NCBI GenBank assembly: GCA_031268125.1
Contig: JAIRXT010000264.1
Location: 1-10,652 of the forward strand
Reading direction: 5' to 3'
DNA length: 10,652 nt
Source of the DNA: Treponema sp.
GTDB lineage: Bacteria > Spirochaetota > Spirochaetia > Treponematales > Breznakiellaceae
Under the pieces are notes generated by a model. That model made no database searches. It had not been told where the DNA came from and saw only the letters and a program-made list of their open reading frames with translations. This document shows positions 1 through 5,653 of the stretch, in pieces; the first letter of the stretch is position 1, and every line of letters begins with the position of its first letter. The translations under genes and the position numbers were made by a program.

Positions 1-742
1 CCTCCCACAGTTCCCAGACCATACGCAGGGCCAGGGGCCGGATGGCGGGACCGGAAAGGCCGGCGCTGATGTTGTCAAAAACCGGCCGCCGGCGGTGAAT
101 ATCAATGGCCAGGGCCTTAAAGGTGTTCACCAGGGAAAGGGCGTCGGCCCCGGCATTAATGCAGGCACGGGCCACCGCCGCAAGGTCCGGGGCATTGGGG
201 GAAAGCTTTACCATAAGCGGCTTGTCCGGGGCCGCCCTGCGCACCATGCCGGTTACCCGGCCGGCGGCCTCCGCCTCCAGGCCAAAGGCCATACCTCCGG
301 CCTTCACATTGGGGCAGGAGATATTAAGTTCGATCATGTCGACGGCAGTCCCGTTCAGCAGGGCGGCCCCTTCGGCGTATTCCTCCGCCGTGGAACCGGA
401 CAGGTTGGCAATGACCACCGGCCCCAGGGAGCGGAGGGCGGGGAGTTCCTTCTCGATAAAGGCCGGAATGCCGGGGTTCTCCAGGCCGATGGAATTCATA
501 AGCCCCCCGGGACACTCGTGGAGCCGGACCCCGCCGTTACCCGGCCGGGGGCGGAGGGTAAGCCCCTTGGTACAGATGCCGCCAAGCCGGGCAATATCCA
601 GCAGTCCCGCGTATTCCCTGCCGTAGCCGAAGGTCCCCGATGCGGCAATCACAGGGTTTTTGAAGGAGACCCCCGCAATTTTGACGGAAAGGTCCGGTCC
701 GGGGACGGAGGGCCCCTGCGGACCTGCGGAAGGGCCCGTCAA
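1..742 (-). CDS. pyrD: Dihydroorotate dehydrogenase B, catalytic subunit (partial, 3' end off left edge)
   Basis: FMN-containing catalytic subunit of class 1B dihydroorotate dehydrogenase. It oxidises dihydroorotate to orotate in pyrimidine synthesis and passes electrons to the PyrK subunit and on to NAD+. 247 residues are visible and about 60 are missing. The frame reads NPVIAASGTFGYG (29-41), a TKG FMN-loop segment (58-60), NSIGLENPGIPAF (83-95) and ELNISCPNVKAGG (138-150). The Cys in SCPN (residue 143) is the class 1 catalytic base. MVKLSPN (177-183) and GLSGPAIRPLALRMV (228-242) follow. I chose a TTG start at 742: it overlaps the pyrK stop (TTGA) and GGAGG lies 7 bases upstream. No ATG occurs before the conserved core. 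The first ~16 residues are Gly/Pro-rich and unconserved-looking, so the exact start is the weakest point. It is translationally coupled to pyrK in the pyrF-pyrK-pyrD operon. The SCPN cysteine and the adjacent pyrK argue against the quinone-linked class 2 enzyme. Confidence 0.95.
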   Translation of the reverse strand, partial: MTGPSAGPQGPSVPGPDLSVKIAGVSFKNPVIAASGTFGYGREYAGLLDIARLGGICTKGLTLRPRPGNGGVRLHECPGGLMNSIGLENPGIPAFIEKELPALRSLGPVVIANLSGSTAEEYAEGAALLNGTAVDMIELNISCPNVKAGGMAFGLEAEAAGRVTGMVRRAAPDKPLMVKLSPNAPDLAAVARACINAGADALSLVNTFKALAIDIHRRRPVFDNISAGLSGPAIRPLALRMVWELWE

Positions 743-1527
743 AAGAGGGCCTCCGCCGGAAAGATGGGGCCGTCGGCGCACACCCGCCGGTTCCCCCCCG
801 TTGTCTGCACCGTGCAGCCCAGACAGGCCCCCACGCCGCAGGCCATAAGGTTCTCCATGCTGACGTAACAGGGGACCCCTGCGGCCCGGCACTTTTCAGC
901 CACCGCCCGGAGCATGGGTAGGGGGCCGCAGGCACACACCAGCGGGCGGCCCCGGTAGTCCGCAAAATCCGGTATCCGGCCCCTGCACCCTTCGGTCCCG
1001 TCCTCGCTGGCGATTACCAGGGCGTCCGCCTTTTCCCGCAGGGATTCCAGCCCGAAGGACCCGGACCTGAAACCCGCGTAGAGATCAAAACCGCCGCCCA
1101 GTTCGTCCCCCAGGGCCGACAGGGGGGCAATGCCGATGCCCCCGCCCACCAGGGCCGCCTTCACCCCGCCCGCCGTTCCGCCGCGGAATTCCGGCGGGAA
1201 AAAGTCCCCCCAGCGGTTTCCCAGGGGCCCGGTCAGGGCCGCCGCCTCCCCCGCTTCCAGTTGGCCAAGTTCCGCGGTCCCCCGGCCCTTTTTCAGTACC
1301 AGAAAGCTGAGCCGCCGGGAAGCGCCGTCCCAGCGGTAAACACTGACCGGGCGGGGCAGGAACAGTGCCCCCCTCTGCACCTTGATCATGAAAAACTGCC
1401 CCGCCCCGGGGGCCTGGCCGGGCCATTCAAAGTCCAGCCGAAAGACGGCGGCATTAAGATCGATCCTGGCAAGCAGGGGGCGGACCAGGCAGCGCCGGGG
1501 AGAGGCGGTCGCAGGAGAAGCGATCAT
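739..1527 (-). CDS. pyrK: Dihydroorotate dehydrogenase B, electron-transfer subunit
   Basis: Iron-sulfur flavoprotein subunit (262 aa) that carries electrons from PyrD FMN through a [2Fe-2S] cluster and FAD to NAD+. A ferredoxin-reductase-like FAD domain has RPVSVYRW (59-66) and PLGNRW (101-106). The nucleotide-binding domain has GGGIGIAPLSALG (128-140) and VCACGPLPML (197-206). The C-terminal cluster motif is CGVGACLGC (230-238) with the fourth ligand in RVCADGPIF (Cys250), giving Cys230, Cys235, Cys238 and Cys250. All four ligands are present and the length is normal for the family. The ATG overlaps the pyrF stop by 4 bases (ATGA), and the stop overlaps the pyrD start. A weak GGAGA lies about 10 bases upstream, so translation probably depends on coupling to pyrF. 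Together with PyrD this makes the NAD-dependent enzyme typical of anaerobes and Gram-positive bacteria. Confidence 0.95.
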   Translation of the reverse strand: MIASPATASPRRCLVRPLLARIDLNAAVFRLDFEWPGQAPGAGQFFMIKVQRGALFLPRPVSVYRWDGASRRLSFLVLKKGRGTAELGQLEAGEAAALTGPLGNRWGDFFPPEFRGGTAGGVKAALVGGGIGIAPLSALGDELGGGFDLYAGFRSGSFGLESLREKADALVIASEDGTEGCRGRIPDFADYRGRPLVCACGPLPMLRAVAEKCRAAGVPCYVSMENLMACGVGACLGCTVQTTGGNRRVCADGPIFPAEALF

Positions 1528-2462
1528 GACGGGCCGGTCTCCGCGTTCAGTTCAGTCCGGATAGCGTCCCGCATAACAACAACGGCCCGGCGGGCCGCTT
1601 CTGCGGCAAAGCAGTTGTCCGCTTCGTAGTCCGGCCCTTCGCCGCCGCCGGCTTTGACTTCTTCCATCCAGGCCCGCAAAATGGACCGGGAGGCATTCAC
1701 CACCCCCCCGTTGCCCTCCCGCAGCAGCAGCGCCGCATCCGCCGCCGCCCCGCCCTGGGCGCCGTAACCGGGGATAAGGAAAAAAAGGCCGCCGTAACGG
1801 GAGCGGATCGCCGCCGCTTCCTCCCGGCCGGAATCCGAATCCACCCCCGCCACCGCCCCAAAGGCGCCGTAGCCGTGGACACCCCTGTGGTTCTCCGCCA
1901 GCGCGGCGATCCTGTCCCCCACCGCATGGTAAAGCCGCCCTGCCGCCCCGGCTTGCCCCGGCCCGTTCAATTCAAGGTACTCAAAATCCCGCATCCCCCG
2001 GTTGCTGGTCCGCATCAGCACAAAGGCGCCCTTCCCCGCAGATTCGGCGTAGCTGATCCAGGGTTCAACAGAATCCATCCCCATATAGGGGGAAAGGGTA
2101 ACAAAATCCGCCTCAAAGTCCCCTTCAAAATGGGCCCTGGCATACTGCCGGGCCGTATCGGCAATGTCCCCCCGCTTAATGTCGGCAATTACCAGGGCCC
2201 CCCGGCCGCGGATATAGCGCAGGGTTTCCGCGTAGGTCCTGAGCCCCTCAAGGCCCGCGGCCTCGTAGTAGGCAATCTGCACCTTGTAACAGGCCGCCGC
2301 ATCAATCGTGGCGTCCACCAGGGCCTTGTTAAAGGCCAGTACCGCCTGGGCGCCGGACCTGCCGCGCTCCCGGGGCGGCACGTATTCCGCCGCGGTATCA
2401 AGGCCCACGCAGACATGGCCCCGCTCCGCTACCGCCTCGTACAGTTTATCGATGTTATACAT
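1524..2462 (-). CDS. pyrF: Orotidine 5'-phosphate decarboxylase, type 2
   Basis: Converts OMP to UMP, the last step of de novo pyrimidine synthesis; cytosolic. The frame is open from 2558, but I start at the ATG at 2462 (312 aa): GGAGGA lies 4 bases upstream and homology begins here (MYNIDKLYEAVAERG, then VGLDT). The catalytic D-x-K-x-x-D array is ADIKRGDIADTARQYA (93-108; Asp94, Lys96, Asp99). Lys60 in CYKVQIAYYE corresponds to the conserved active-site lysine. RTSNRG and VVNASRSIL resemble the RTSNPG and phosphate-loop segments of the type 2 group (Mycobacterium/Myxococcus style), which is longer than the ~230-residue type 1 enzyme. It is the first gene of the leftward pyr operon, followed by pyrK with a 4-base overlap. 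A weak hairpin (2517-2535) lies in its leader, but I see no clear PyrR-type attenuator. Confidence 0.95.
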   Translation of the reverse strand: MYNIDKLYEAVAERGHVCVGLDTAAEYVPPRERGRSGAQAVLAFNKALVDATIDAAACYKVQIAYYEAAGLEGLRTYAETLRYIRGRGALVIADIKRGDIADTARQYARAHFEGDFEADFVTLSPYMGMDSVEPWISYAESAGKGAFVLMRTSNRGMRDFEYLELNGPGQAGAAGRLYHAVGDRIAALAENHRGVHGYGAFGAVAGVDSDSGREEAAAIRSRYGGLFFLIPGYGAQGGAAADAALLLREGNGGVVNASRSILRAWMEEVKAGGGEGPDYEADNCFAAEAARRAVVVMRDAIRTELNAETGPS

Positions 2463-2688
2463 TGGCTCCTCCGTTGCAAGCCGTTTGTGCAATTGCGAAA
2501 CAAAATTAGAGTTGTTCGGAAACTTCGGTTTTCCGGATAACCTCGTTAAAAACCGCAATTTTACAGGCGTAAAGCGAGAAATTGCAGGACCTGGCGGACA
2601 TTAGCCCGGCAGCGGCCAACCGGGTTGACAAACAAATTTATTGTATAAAATGAAGAACCCAGGGGCAAGCTCCAAACTTGACCCGCCA

Positions 2689-2722
2689 GCGATTTTACTG
2701 AAAAGGAAATGTCAAAAATCGC
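2689..2722 (+). repeat. 8-bp inverted repeat over the small-ORF start
   Basis: GCGATTTT (2689-2696) pairs perfectly with AAAATCGC (2715-2722) across an 18-base loop that contains AAGGAAATG, the presumed ribosome binding site and start of the 54-residue ORF. In RNA this could mask initiation. No T-run follows, so it is not a typical terminator. Confidence 0.4.
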
Positions 2723-2873
2723 CCCTAAAAGTAAAACGTTCCCGGTAATTTTTACTGGTGTTAATGCCAACAATATAACCGATAAAATGACCATTAAGAT
2801 TGTACGTGTTAATGGTATTGACGCCGAAACCGCCGGTAGAACCGGGTATATAAAGATTGCGGCGGGGCGTTAA
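2709..2873 (+). CDS. Possible small protein or gene fragment (54 aa)
   Basis: I do not recognise this product. An ATG-to-TAA frame encodes 54 residues starting MSKIAPKSKTFPVIFTGVNA and ending in GYIKIAAGR. The composition is protein-like: alternating Ile/Val/Lys with Asn and Thr, suggesting a beta-rich fold. It lacks the Arg/Pro-rich look of chance frames in G+C-rich DNA. AAGGA lies almost against the ATG, which is closer than a normal Shine-Dalgarno sequence. An inverted repeat (2689-2696 / 2715-2722) would fold over this start. The frame stays open upstream only to 2682. A TTGACA with a 15-base spacer to TAAAAT lies about 60 bases upstream. It could be a real small gene, the tail of a degraded gene, or part of a dispersed repeat. 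It converges on ohrR, with stop codons about 20 bases apart. Confidence 0.3.
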   Translation: MSKIAPKSKTFPVIFTGVNANNITDKMTIKIVRVNGIDAETAGRTGYIKIAAGR

Positions 2874-2893
2874 ATTAAACGCAGTAATTTACC

Positions 2894-3355
2894 CTATTCT
2901 TGCTGTCCGCCCTGGTCCTCCGGGCCTTCCAGCCGGCCCAGCAGTTTATAGAGCAGCGTGTAGAGGGCGTGCGCTTCCTGCGGGTCCAGGGAGAGGCATT
3001 TACCCATTTCCTGTGGAACCCGAAGGGCCTTCGTCTTCAGCGCCGCGCCCTTTGGGGTAACAGAAACATAAACCAGCCGCTCATCTCCGTTGATTCCCCG
3101 CGTCCGGGAAATAAGCTTTTTCCCTTCCAGCCGCTTTAGGAGCGGTGTCAGCGTGCCGGAATCCAGATACAGGTGCTTCCCCAGGTCCTTGACGCTGATC
3201 GTTTTCTGCTCCCACATGACCATCATGGTGATGTACTGGGTGTAGGTCAGTTTTATGCTTTCCAGGAAAGGGGTGTATTTTTTCACCATTGCCTTTGCGG
3301 CGGCGTAAAGCGGGAAACAAAGCTGGTTTTCCAGTTTTAGTATTTCTGCATTCAT
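2894..3355 (-). CDS. ohrR: OhrR-type MarR-family organic-peroxide sensor/repressor
   Basis: Winged-helix repressor (153 aa) of the MarR family, OhrR branch. In OhrR a reactive N-terminal cysteine is oxidised by organic peroxides and the dimer leaves DNA. The hallmark LENQLCFPLYA (8-18) supplies Cys13. Tyr27 and Tyr38 match, at a constant offset of two, the Tyr29/Tyr40 pair that contacts Cys15 in Bacillus subtilis OhrR. The recognition-helix region reads LYLDSGTLTPLLKRLEGKKL (62-81), and the wing carries the conserved DER (91-93). A second cysteine, Cys120, lies near the position of the resolving cysteine of Xanthomonas OhrR (Cys127), so it may be a two-cysteine type. The ATG overlaps the flavodoxin stop by 4 bases and it is the last gene of the operon. 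It probably represses its own operon through the palindromes at 4418-4451. The OhrR subfamily is clear; the ligand is inferred. Confidence 0.88.
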   Translation of the reverse strand: MNAEILKLENQLCFPLYAAAKAMVKKYTPFLESIKLTYTQYITMMVMWEQKTISVKDLGKHLYLDSGTLTPLLKRLEGKKLISRTRGINGDERLVYVSVTPKGAALKTKALRVPQEMGKCLSLDPQEAHALYTLLYKLLGRLEGPEDQGGQQE

Positions 3356-3807
3356 AGGCCGCCGTTACAGACCCGCCTGGCGAATTCTTCCGCCTGCGCC
3401 AAATCTTCGGCATTGGGGCGTCCTGAATTGACGCACAAAAACGACCCCTTGCAGTGAAAGACTTCCGGGGAAACCGGAATGCCCCGGGATTCAAGGACCG
3501 GTTTTATTTCGGCCAGGGCGTTTTTGCCCCCCGCCGAAGTTCCAAAGACCACCGCCTTTGCCGCTTGTTTCTCTTTGAGGGCTTGCAGGAATTGGCGGAG
3601 ATCCTTGTTTATTTTCCCGGCGTATATCGAAGCGCCGATAAACAGAATGTCAACCTGCGCCAGGTTTGCCGTGCCGTCCGCTGCAGCGGCCGCCGTGCCG
3701 GCCGCCGTACCGGCGACGGATTGGGCTTTTACCCCCGCTCCCTTCGCAACCGCATCCGCCAGTTTCCTGGTGTTCCCGCCCTTTGATACATAGATAACTG
3801 CGTTCAT
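3352..3807 (-). CDS. Flavodoxin-like FMN-binding protein
   Basis: Small electron-transfer or reductase protein of the flavodoxin fold (151 aa), presumably cytosolic. The N-terminal strand and phosphate loop read VIYVSKGGNTRKLADAV (4-20), matching the S-x-G/T-G-N-T FMN-phosphate motif. Later segments VDILFIGASIYAGKINKDL (52-70) and VVFGTSAGGKN (86-96) fit the other FMN loops. FHCKGSF (117-123) is seen in short flavodoxin-family proteins of anaerobes. Residues 32-49 form an Ala/Gly/Thr linker partly built from a tandem 12-bp duplication, which is unusual for the fold. AGGAG lies about 7 bases upstream of the ATG. It lies 37 bases downstream of the peroxidase gene and overlaps ohrR by 4 bases, so it is probably co-expressed under peroxide stress. 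The partner, and whether it is an electron carrier or an NAD(P)H reductase, cannot be told from sequence. Confidence 0.85.
   Translation of the reverse strand: MNAVIYVSKGGNTRKLADAVAKGAGVKAQSVAGTAAGTAAAAADGTANLAQVDILFIGASIYAGKINKDLRQFLQALKEKQAAKAVVFGTSAGGKNALAEIKPVLESRGIPVSPEVFHCKGSFLCVNSGRPNAEDLAQAEEFARRVCNGGL
3689..3712 (-). repeat. Tandem 12-bp repeat in the flavodoxin gene
   Basis: Two adjacent 12-base units (GCCGCCGTGCCG at 3689-3700 and GCCGCCGTACCG at 3701-3712) differ at one base. On the coding strand they produce the repeated AGTA-AGTA stretch in the Ala-rich linker. A partial third unit lies nearby. This is consistent with slippage expansion. Confidence 0.75.
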
Positions 3808-3844
3808 ACATTTTCTCCTGTGCGGTCCCCGAAACCGGGTTCCG

Positions 3845-4387
3845 CTATAAAAGTTTTTCGATAGCCGCCGCTATCGTCAGGGGTTTGACCACCGGCTCAT
3901 ACCGGTTCACAACTTCCCCGTTTTTATCAACAAGGAATTTTGTAAAATTCCATTTGATCTGGTTATCGCTGTAGCCGTCTTTGTACAGTTTTTTAAACAT
4001 CGCCGACAATACCGCCGCCTTTAGGCCGGAACCCAGGCCCTGGAATTCTTTTTGCGTGATAAGGTATTTGAAAAGAGGATGTGCGGCGTCTCCGCGTACA
4101 TCCACCTTTTGGGACAGCGGAAAATCAACACCGTAACGCAGGGTGCAAAAACCGGCGATCTCAGGTTCTGCGGCCGGTTCCTGCCCGCCGAATTGGTTGC
4201 ACGGGAACCCAATGACGGTGAATCCGCTCTCCTTGTACCTGCGGTACAGCTCCTCCAGGTCCTTGTACTGCGGCGTAAACCCGCATTTGCTGGCCGTATT
4301 AACGATGAGCAGGACCTTACCCCGGTATTCGGTCATCTTAACCGGAGTACCTTCAATAGACACATAGCTGAAATCATAGACAGACAC
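3845..4387 (-). CDS. gpx: Glutathione/thioredoxin peroxidase, Cys type
   Basis: Thiol peroxidase (180 aa) of the glutathione peroxidase family, reducing H2O2 and organic or lipid hydroperoxides in the cytosol. Active-site motifs are NTASKCGFTPQY (30-41; peroxidatic Cys35), FPCNQFGGQEP (61-71; Gln69) and KWNFTKFLVD (145-154; Trp146, Asn147). Cys81 in GFCTLRYGVDFP matches the resolving cysteine of thioredoxin-using family members, so thioredoxin is a likelier reductant than glutathione. The active-site codon is TGC, not TGA, so it is not a selenoprotein. A longer segment before KWNF (about 112-144) resembles versions from anaerobic Firmicutes. The start is GTG at 4387, with GGAGG 6 bases upstream; a nearby ATG is out of frame. 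It is first in the gpx-flavodoxin-ohrR operon, downstream of a strong promoter. Confidence 0.95.
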   Translation of the reverse strand: MSVYDFSYVSIEGTPVKMTEYRGKVLLIVNTASKCGFTPQYKDLEELYRRYKESGFTVIGFPCNQFGGQEPAAEPEIAGFCTLRYGVDFPLSQKVDVRGDAAHPLFKYLITQKEFQGLGSGLKAAVLSAMFKKLYKDGYSDNQIKWNFTKFLVDKNGEVVNRYEPVVKPLTIAAAIEKLL

Positions 4388-4417
4388 CGGCAGCCTCCAT
4401 TTAATTTATAGCAATTA

Positions 4418-4431
4418 GATTTTGCACAATC
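4418..4431. promoter_or_regulatory. Candidate OhrR operator at the gpx transcription start
   Basis: GATTTTGCACAATC is a quasi-palindrome in which 6 of 7 base pairs match around a central TGCA. It lies just downstream of the gpx -10 box and is centred on the predicted start of transcription, where a repressor would block polymerase. Its size and A+T-rich arms suit a MarR-family dimer. Assigning it to OhrR is inference from the operon's last gene. Confidence 0.5.
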
Positions 4432-4432
4432 G

Positions 4433-4461
4433 AGTATAGAGCCGTTACGGCATCTTGTCAA
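4433..4461 (-). promoter_or_regulatory. Sigma-70-type promoter of the gpx operon
   Basis: On the minus strand, a perfect -35 TTGACA (4461-4456) is separated by exactly 17 bases from -10 TATACT (4438-4433), which matches 5 of 6. The predicted start is near 4426, giving a leader of about 39 bases before the GTG at 4387, with GGAGG in place. The spacer contains an 11-bp perfect palindrome. Confidence 0.85.
4441..4451. promoter_or_regulatory. 11-bp palindrome in the gpx promoter spacer
   Basis: GCCGTTACGGC is a perfect odd palindrome (5-bp arms, one central base) lying between the -35 and -10 boxes of the gpx promoter. It may be a second regulator site or part of an extended operator with the adjacent 4418-4431 palindrome. 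Chance is possible at this length. Confidence 0.4.
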
Positions 4462-4487
4462 TAGACTTGTTCCAGCAATTCCAAATC

Positions 4488-4577
4488 CGAAAAGAGCCGT
4501 AAAAAATTATCAGGGGTCCTGCCGCTTTTCGCTTTCGCGAAACCGGACCCCTGTTACTTGTTTCGGCGCTCTTTTCG
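4488..4577. repeat. 90-bp nested inverted repeat in the divergent spacer
   Basis: Outer arms CGAAAAGAG (4488-4496) and CTCTTTTCG (4569-4577) are perfect 9-bp complements, followed inward by CCG/CGG with a small bulge. Inner arms CAGGGGTCC (4511-4519) and GGACCCCTG (4545-4553) are another perfect 9 bp, and the centre has TTTCGCGAAA. Both arm pairs share the same axis (about 4532), so the whole element folds as one. It sits between divergent promoters, where a terminator is not expected. Possible identities are a dispersed extragenic palindrome, a small non-autonomous element or a structured RNA. Confidence 0.75.
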
Positions 4578-4627
4578 CCATTATCCCCATCGTGAATTAC
4601 CTTAAGCCAAGGGGTTTTCTTTTATAA

Positions 4628-4643
4628 GTTCAAAAAATTGAAC
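4628..4643. promoter_or_regulatory. Palindrome 1 upstream of the transporter promoter
   Basis: GTTCAAAAAATTGAAC is a perfect 6-bp-arm inverted repeat with an AAAA centre, located 19 bases upstream of the -35 box. It is a candidate binding site for the transporter operon's regulator, which is not encoded in the window. Confidence 0.4.
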
Positions 4644-4645
4644 GA

Positions 4646-4662
4646 AAGAACCACCGGTTCTT
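4646..4662. promoter_or_regulatory. Palindrome 2 abutting the transporter -35 box
   Basis: AAGAACCACCGGTTCTT has perfect 7-bp arms around a 3-base centre. It ends on the first base of the candidate -35 TGGACA (4662-4667). The position suits an activator or a repressor site. It lies 3 bases from palindrome 1. Confidence 0.5.
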
Positions 4663-4691
4663 GGACAAAAAAAAGATAAGGTTATTATGAT
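4662..4691 (+). promoter_or_regulatory. Promoter of the sugar-transporter operon (leaderless candidate)
   Basis: -35 TGGACA (4662-4667, 5 of 6) and -10 TATGAT (4686-4691, 5 of 6) are separated by 18 bases. The expected start of transcription, seven bases after the hexamer, is the A of the ATG at 4698. A perfect inverted repeat GGTTAT (4680-4685) / ATAACC (4692-4697) exactly brackets the -10 hexamer and could be an operator. An alternative -10 TATTAT (4683-4688) overlaps it. Confidence 0.6.
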
Positions 4692-4697
4692 ATAACC

Positions 4698-5639
4698 ATG
4701 TTGGATTTACAGGGTTCTAATATTTCAAAAAAACAGTCTGCCGTTATCGGGCGGTTAAAGCGGGATTGGCAGCTTTGGGTTTTTGTTATTCCCGGTTTGG
4801 TACTTACTTTTATTTTTAGTTATGTACCCATTTACGGCATACAAATAGCGTTCCGGCGTTTTTCCGCCAGGGCCGGTATCTGGGGCAGCCGCTGGGCCGG
4901 CCTTGACCATTTTGAACGTTTTTTTAATTCGCCGAATTTTATAACCACCTTTTCCAACACTTTCATACTCAGCGTATATTCCCTGGCGGCCAGTTTTCCT
5001 ATACCCATCATACTGGCGCTGATGTTGAATTCCTTCCGCAGAAAAAAATTCGGCAAGCTTATACAAAATGTTACCTACGCGCCGCACTTTATTTCGGTGG
5101 TGGTGATGTGCGGTATGATAACCCTTTTCCTTTCGCCGAGTACCGGCGTTATCAATACCATTTTGGGTTATCTTGGAATTGGTCCCATAAATTTTATGGC
5201 AGAACGCGGTATGTGGCGCAGTATTTATGTCTGGACGGGGGTCTGGCAAAACTGCGGATGGGATTCGGTGATCTACTTTGCGGCCCTTTCGTCGGTTAGT
5301 CCGGACCTGCACGAGGCCGCAATTGTTGACGGCGCGACAAAGTTTCAGCGTATCATCCATATCGATCTGCCGTCGATTATGCCGGTAGCTTCGATACTGC
5401 TTATCCTGAATGCCGGTAATCTTTTTTCCCTTGGTTTTGAAAAGGCTTTTCTTTTACAAAACGACCTTAACCTTTCCATGTCGGAGATCATTCCGACTTA
5501 TGTTTACAAGGTGGGCCTGCTCCAGAACGATATGTCTTATTCTACCGCTATCAATCTTTTCAATTCCGTGATCAATTCGGTTCTGCTGTTAAGCGTGAAC
5601 AAGATCACCGGGAAAATGTCGGGCAGCAGTCTGTGGTAA
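4698..5639 (+). CDS. LplB-type carbohydrate ABC transporter permease
   Basis: Inner-membrane permease (313 aa) of the carbohydrate-uptake ABC family, LplB/YteP branch, typically importing oligosaccharides. The N-terminus reads RLKRDWQLWVFVIPGLVLTF (19-38) and SYVPIYGIQIAF (41-52), a hallmark start. About six membrane segments are visible, near 26-50, 85-110, 128-148, 175-200, 225-248 and 284-303. The ATPase-contacting EAA loop is EAAIVDGATKFQRIIHIDLP (206-225). The start is the only ATG after an in-frame stop at 4677. There is no good Shine-Dalgarno sequence, only GATAAGG about 16 bases away, and the -10 box is 6 bases upstream. The second permease gene starts 14 bases after the stop. No ATPase gene is present; such systems often share an MsmX/UgpC-like ATPase encoded elsewhere. 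The substrate is not readable from sequence. Confidence 0.93.
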   Translation: MLDLQGSNISKKQSAVIGRLKRDWQLWVFVIPGLVLTFIFSYVPIYGIQIAFRRFSARAGIWGSRWAGLDHFERFFNSPNFITTFSNTFILSVYSLAASFPIPIILALMLNSFRRKKFGKLIQNVTYAPHFISVVVMCGMITLFLSPSTGVINTILGYLGIGPINFMAERGMWRSIYVWTGVWQNCGWDSVIYFAALSSVSPDLHEAAIVDGATKFQRIIHIDLPSIMPVASILLILNAGNLFSLGFEKAFLLQNDLNLSMSEIIPTYVYKVGLLQNDMSYSTAINLFNSVINSVLLLSVNKITGKMSGSSLW

Positions 5640-5653
5640 GGGGGCAAAAGCAA

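Larger units (their letters stand above)
2463..2893. other. Intergenic region between pyrF start and ohrR end
   Basis: This 431-base gap is visibly more A+T-rich than the pyr genes. It holds the pyrF leader with a small inverted repeat (CGGAAA 2517-2522 / TTTCCG 2530-2535). A poor minus-strand -10 candidate (TAAAAT, 2563-2558) has no convincing -35. A plus-strand TTGACA (2625-2630) has only a 15-base spacer to TAAAAT (2646-2651). An 8-bp inverted repeat lies at 2689-2722 and a possible small plus-strand ORF at 2709-2873. I see no U-tract terminator for the leftward ohrR operon, although one would be expected here. Confidence 0.6.
4388..4697. other. Divergent regulatory spacer between gpx and transporter operons
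   Basis: This 310-base region contains no credible ORF. From left to right it holds the gpx leader, promoter and palindromes (4388-4461), a 90-base nested inverted repeat (4488-4577), a T-rich stretch, and three short palindromes merging into the rightward transporter promoter (4628-4697). Each is listed separately. Confidence 0.8.

Noticed and set aside
95..868. 257-codon plus-strand frame across pyrD
   Set aside because: The minus strand encodes an uninterrupted PyrD with the SCPN catalytic motif; the plus frame is Gly/Arg-rich shadow.
2463..2558. Upstream in-frame ATG for pyrF adding 32 residues
   Set aside because: The downstream ATG at 2462 has GGAGGA at good spacing and family similarity begins there; the extra segment lies in the leader and looks unrelated.
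2561..2794. 77-codon minus-strand hydrophobic frame
   Set aside because: It lies in the pyrF leader, has no convincing ribosome binding site, and is opposite the more protein-like 54-residue frame.
4283..4285. Possible selenocysteine in the glutathione peroxidase
   Set aside because: The active-site codon on the minus strand is TGC (Cys), so no selenocysteine is needed.
5633..5653. GTG start of the second permease overlapping the first
   Set aside because: The ATG at 5654 has a strong AAGGGGG at suitable distance; the extension lacks a ribosome binding site.
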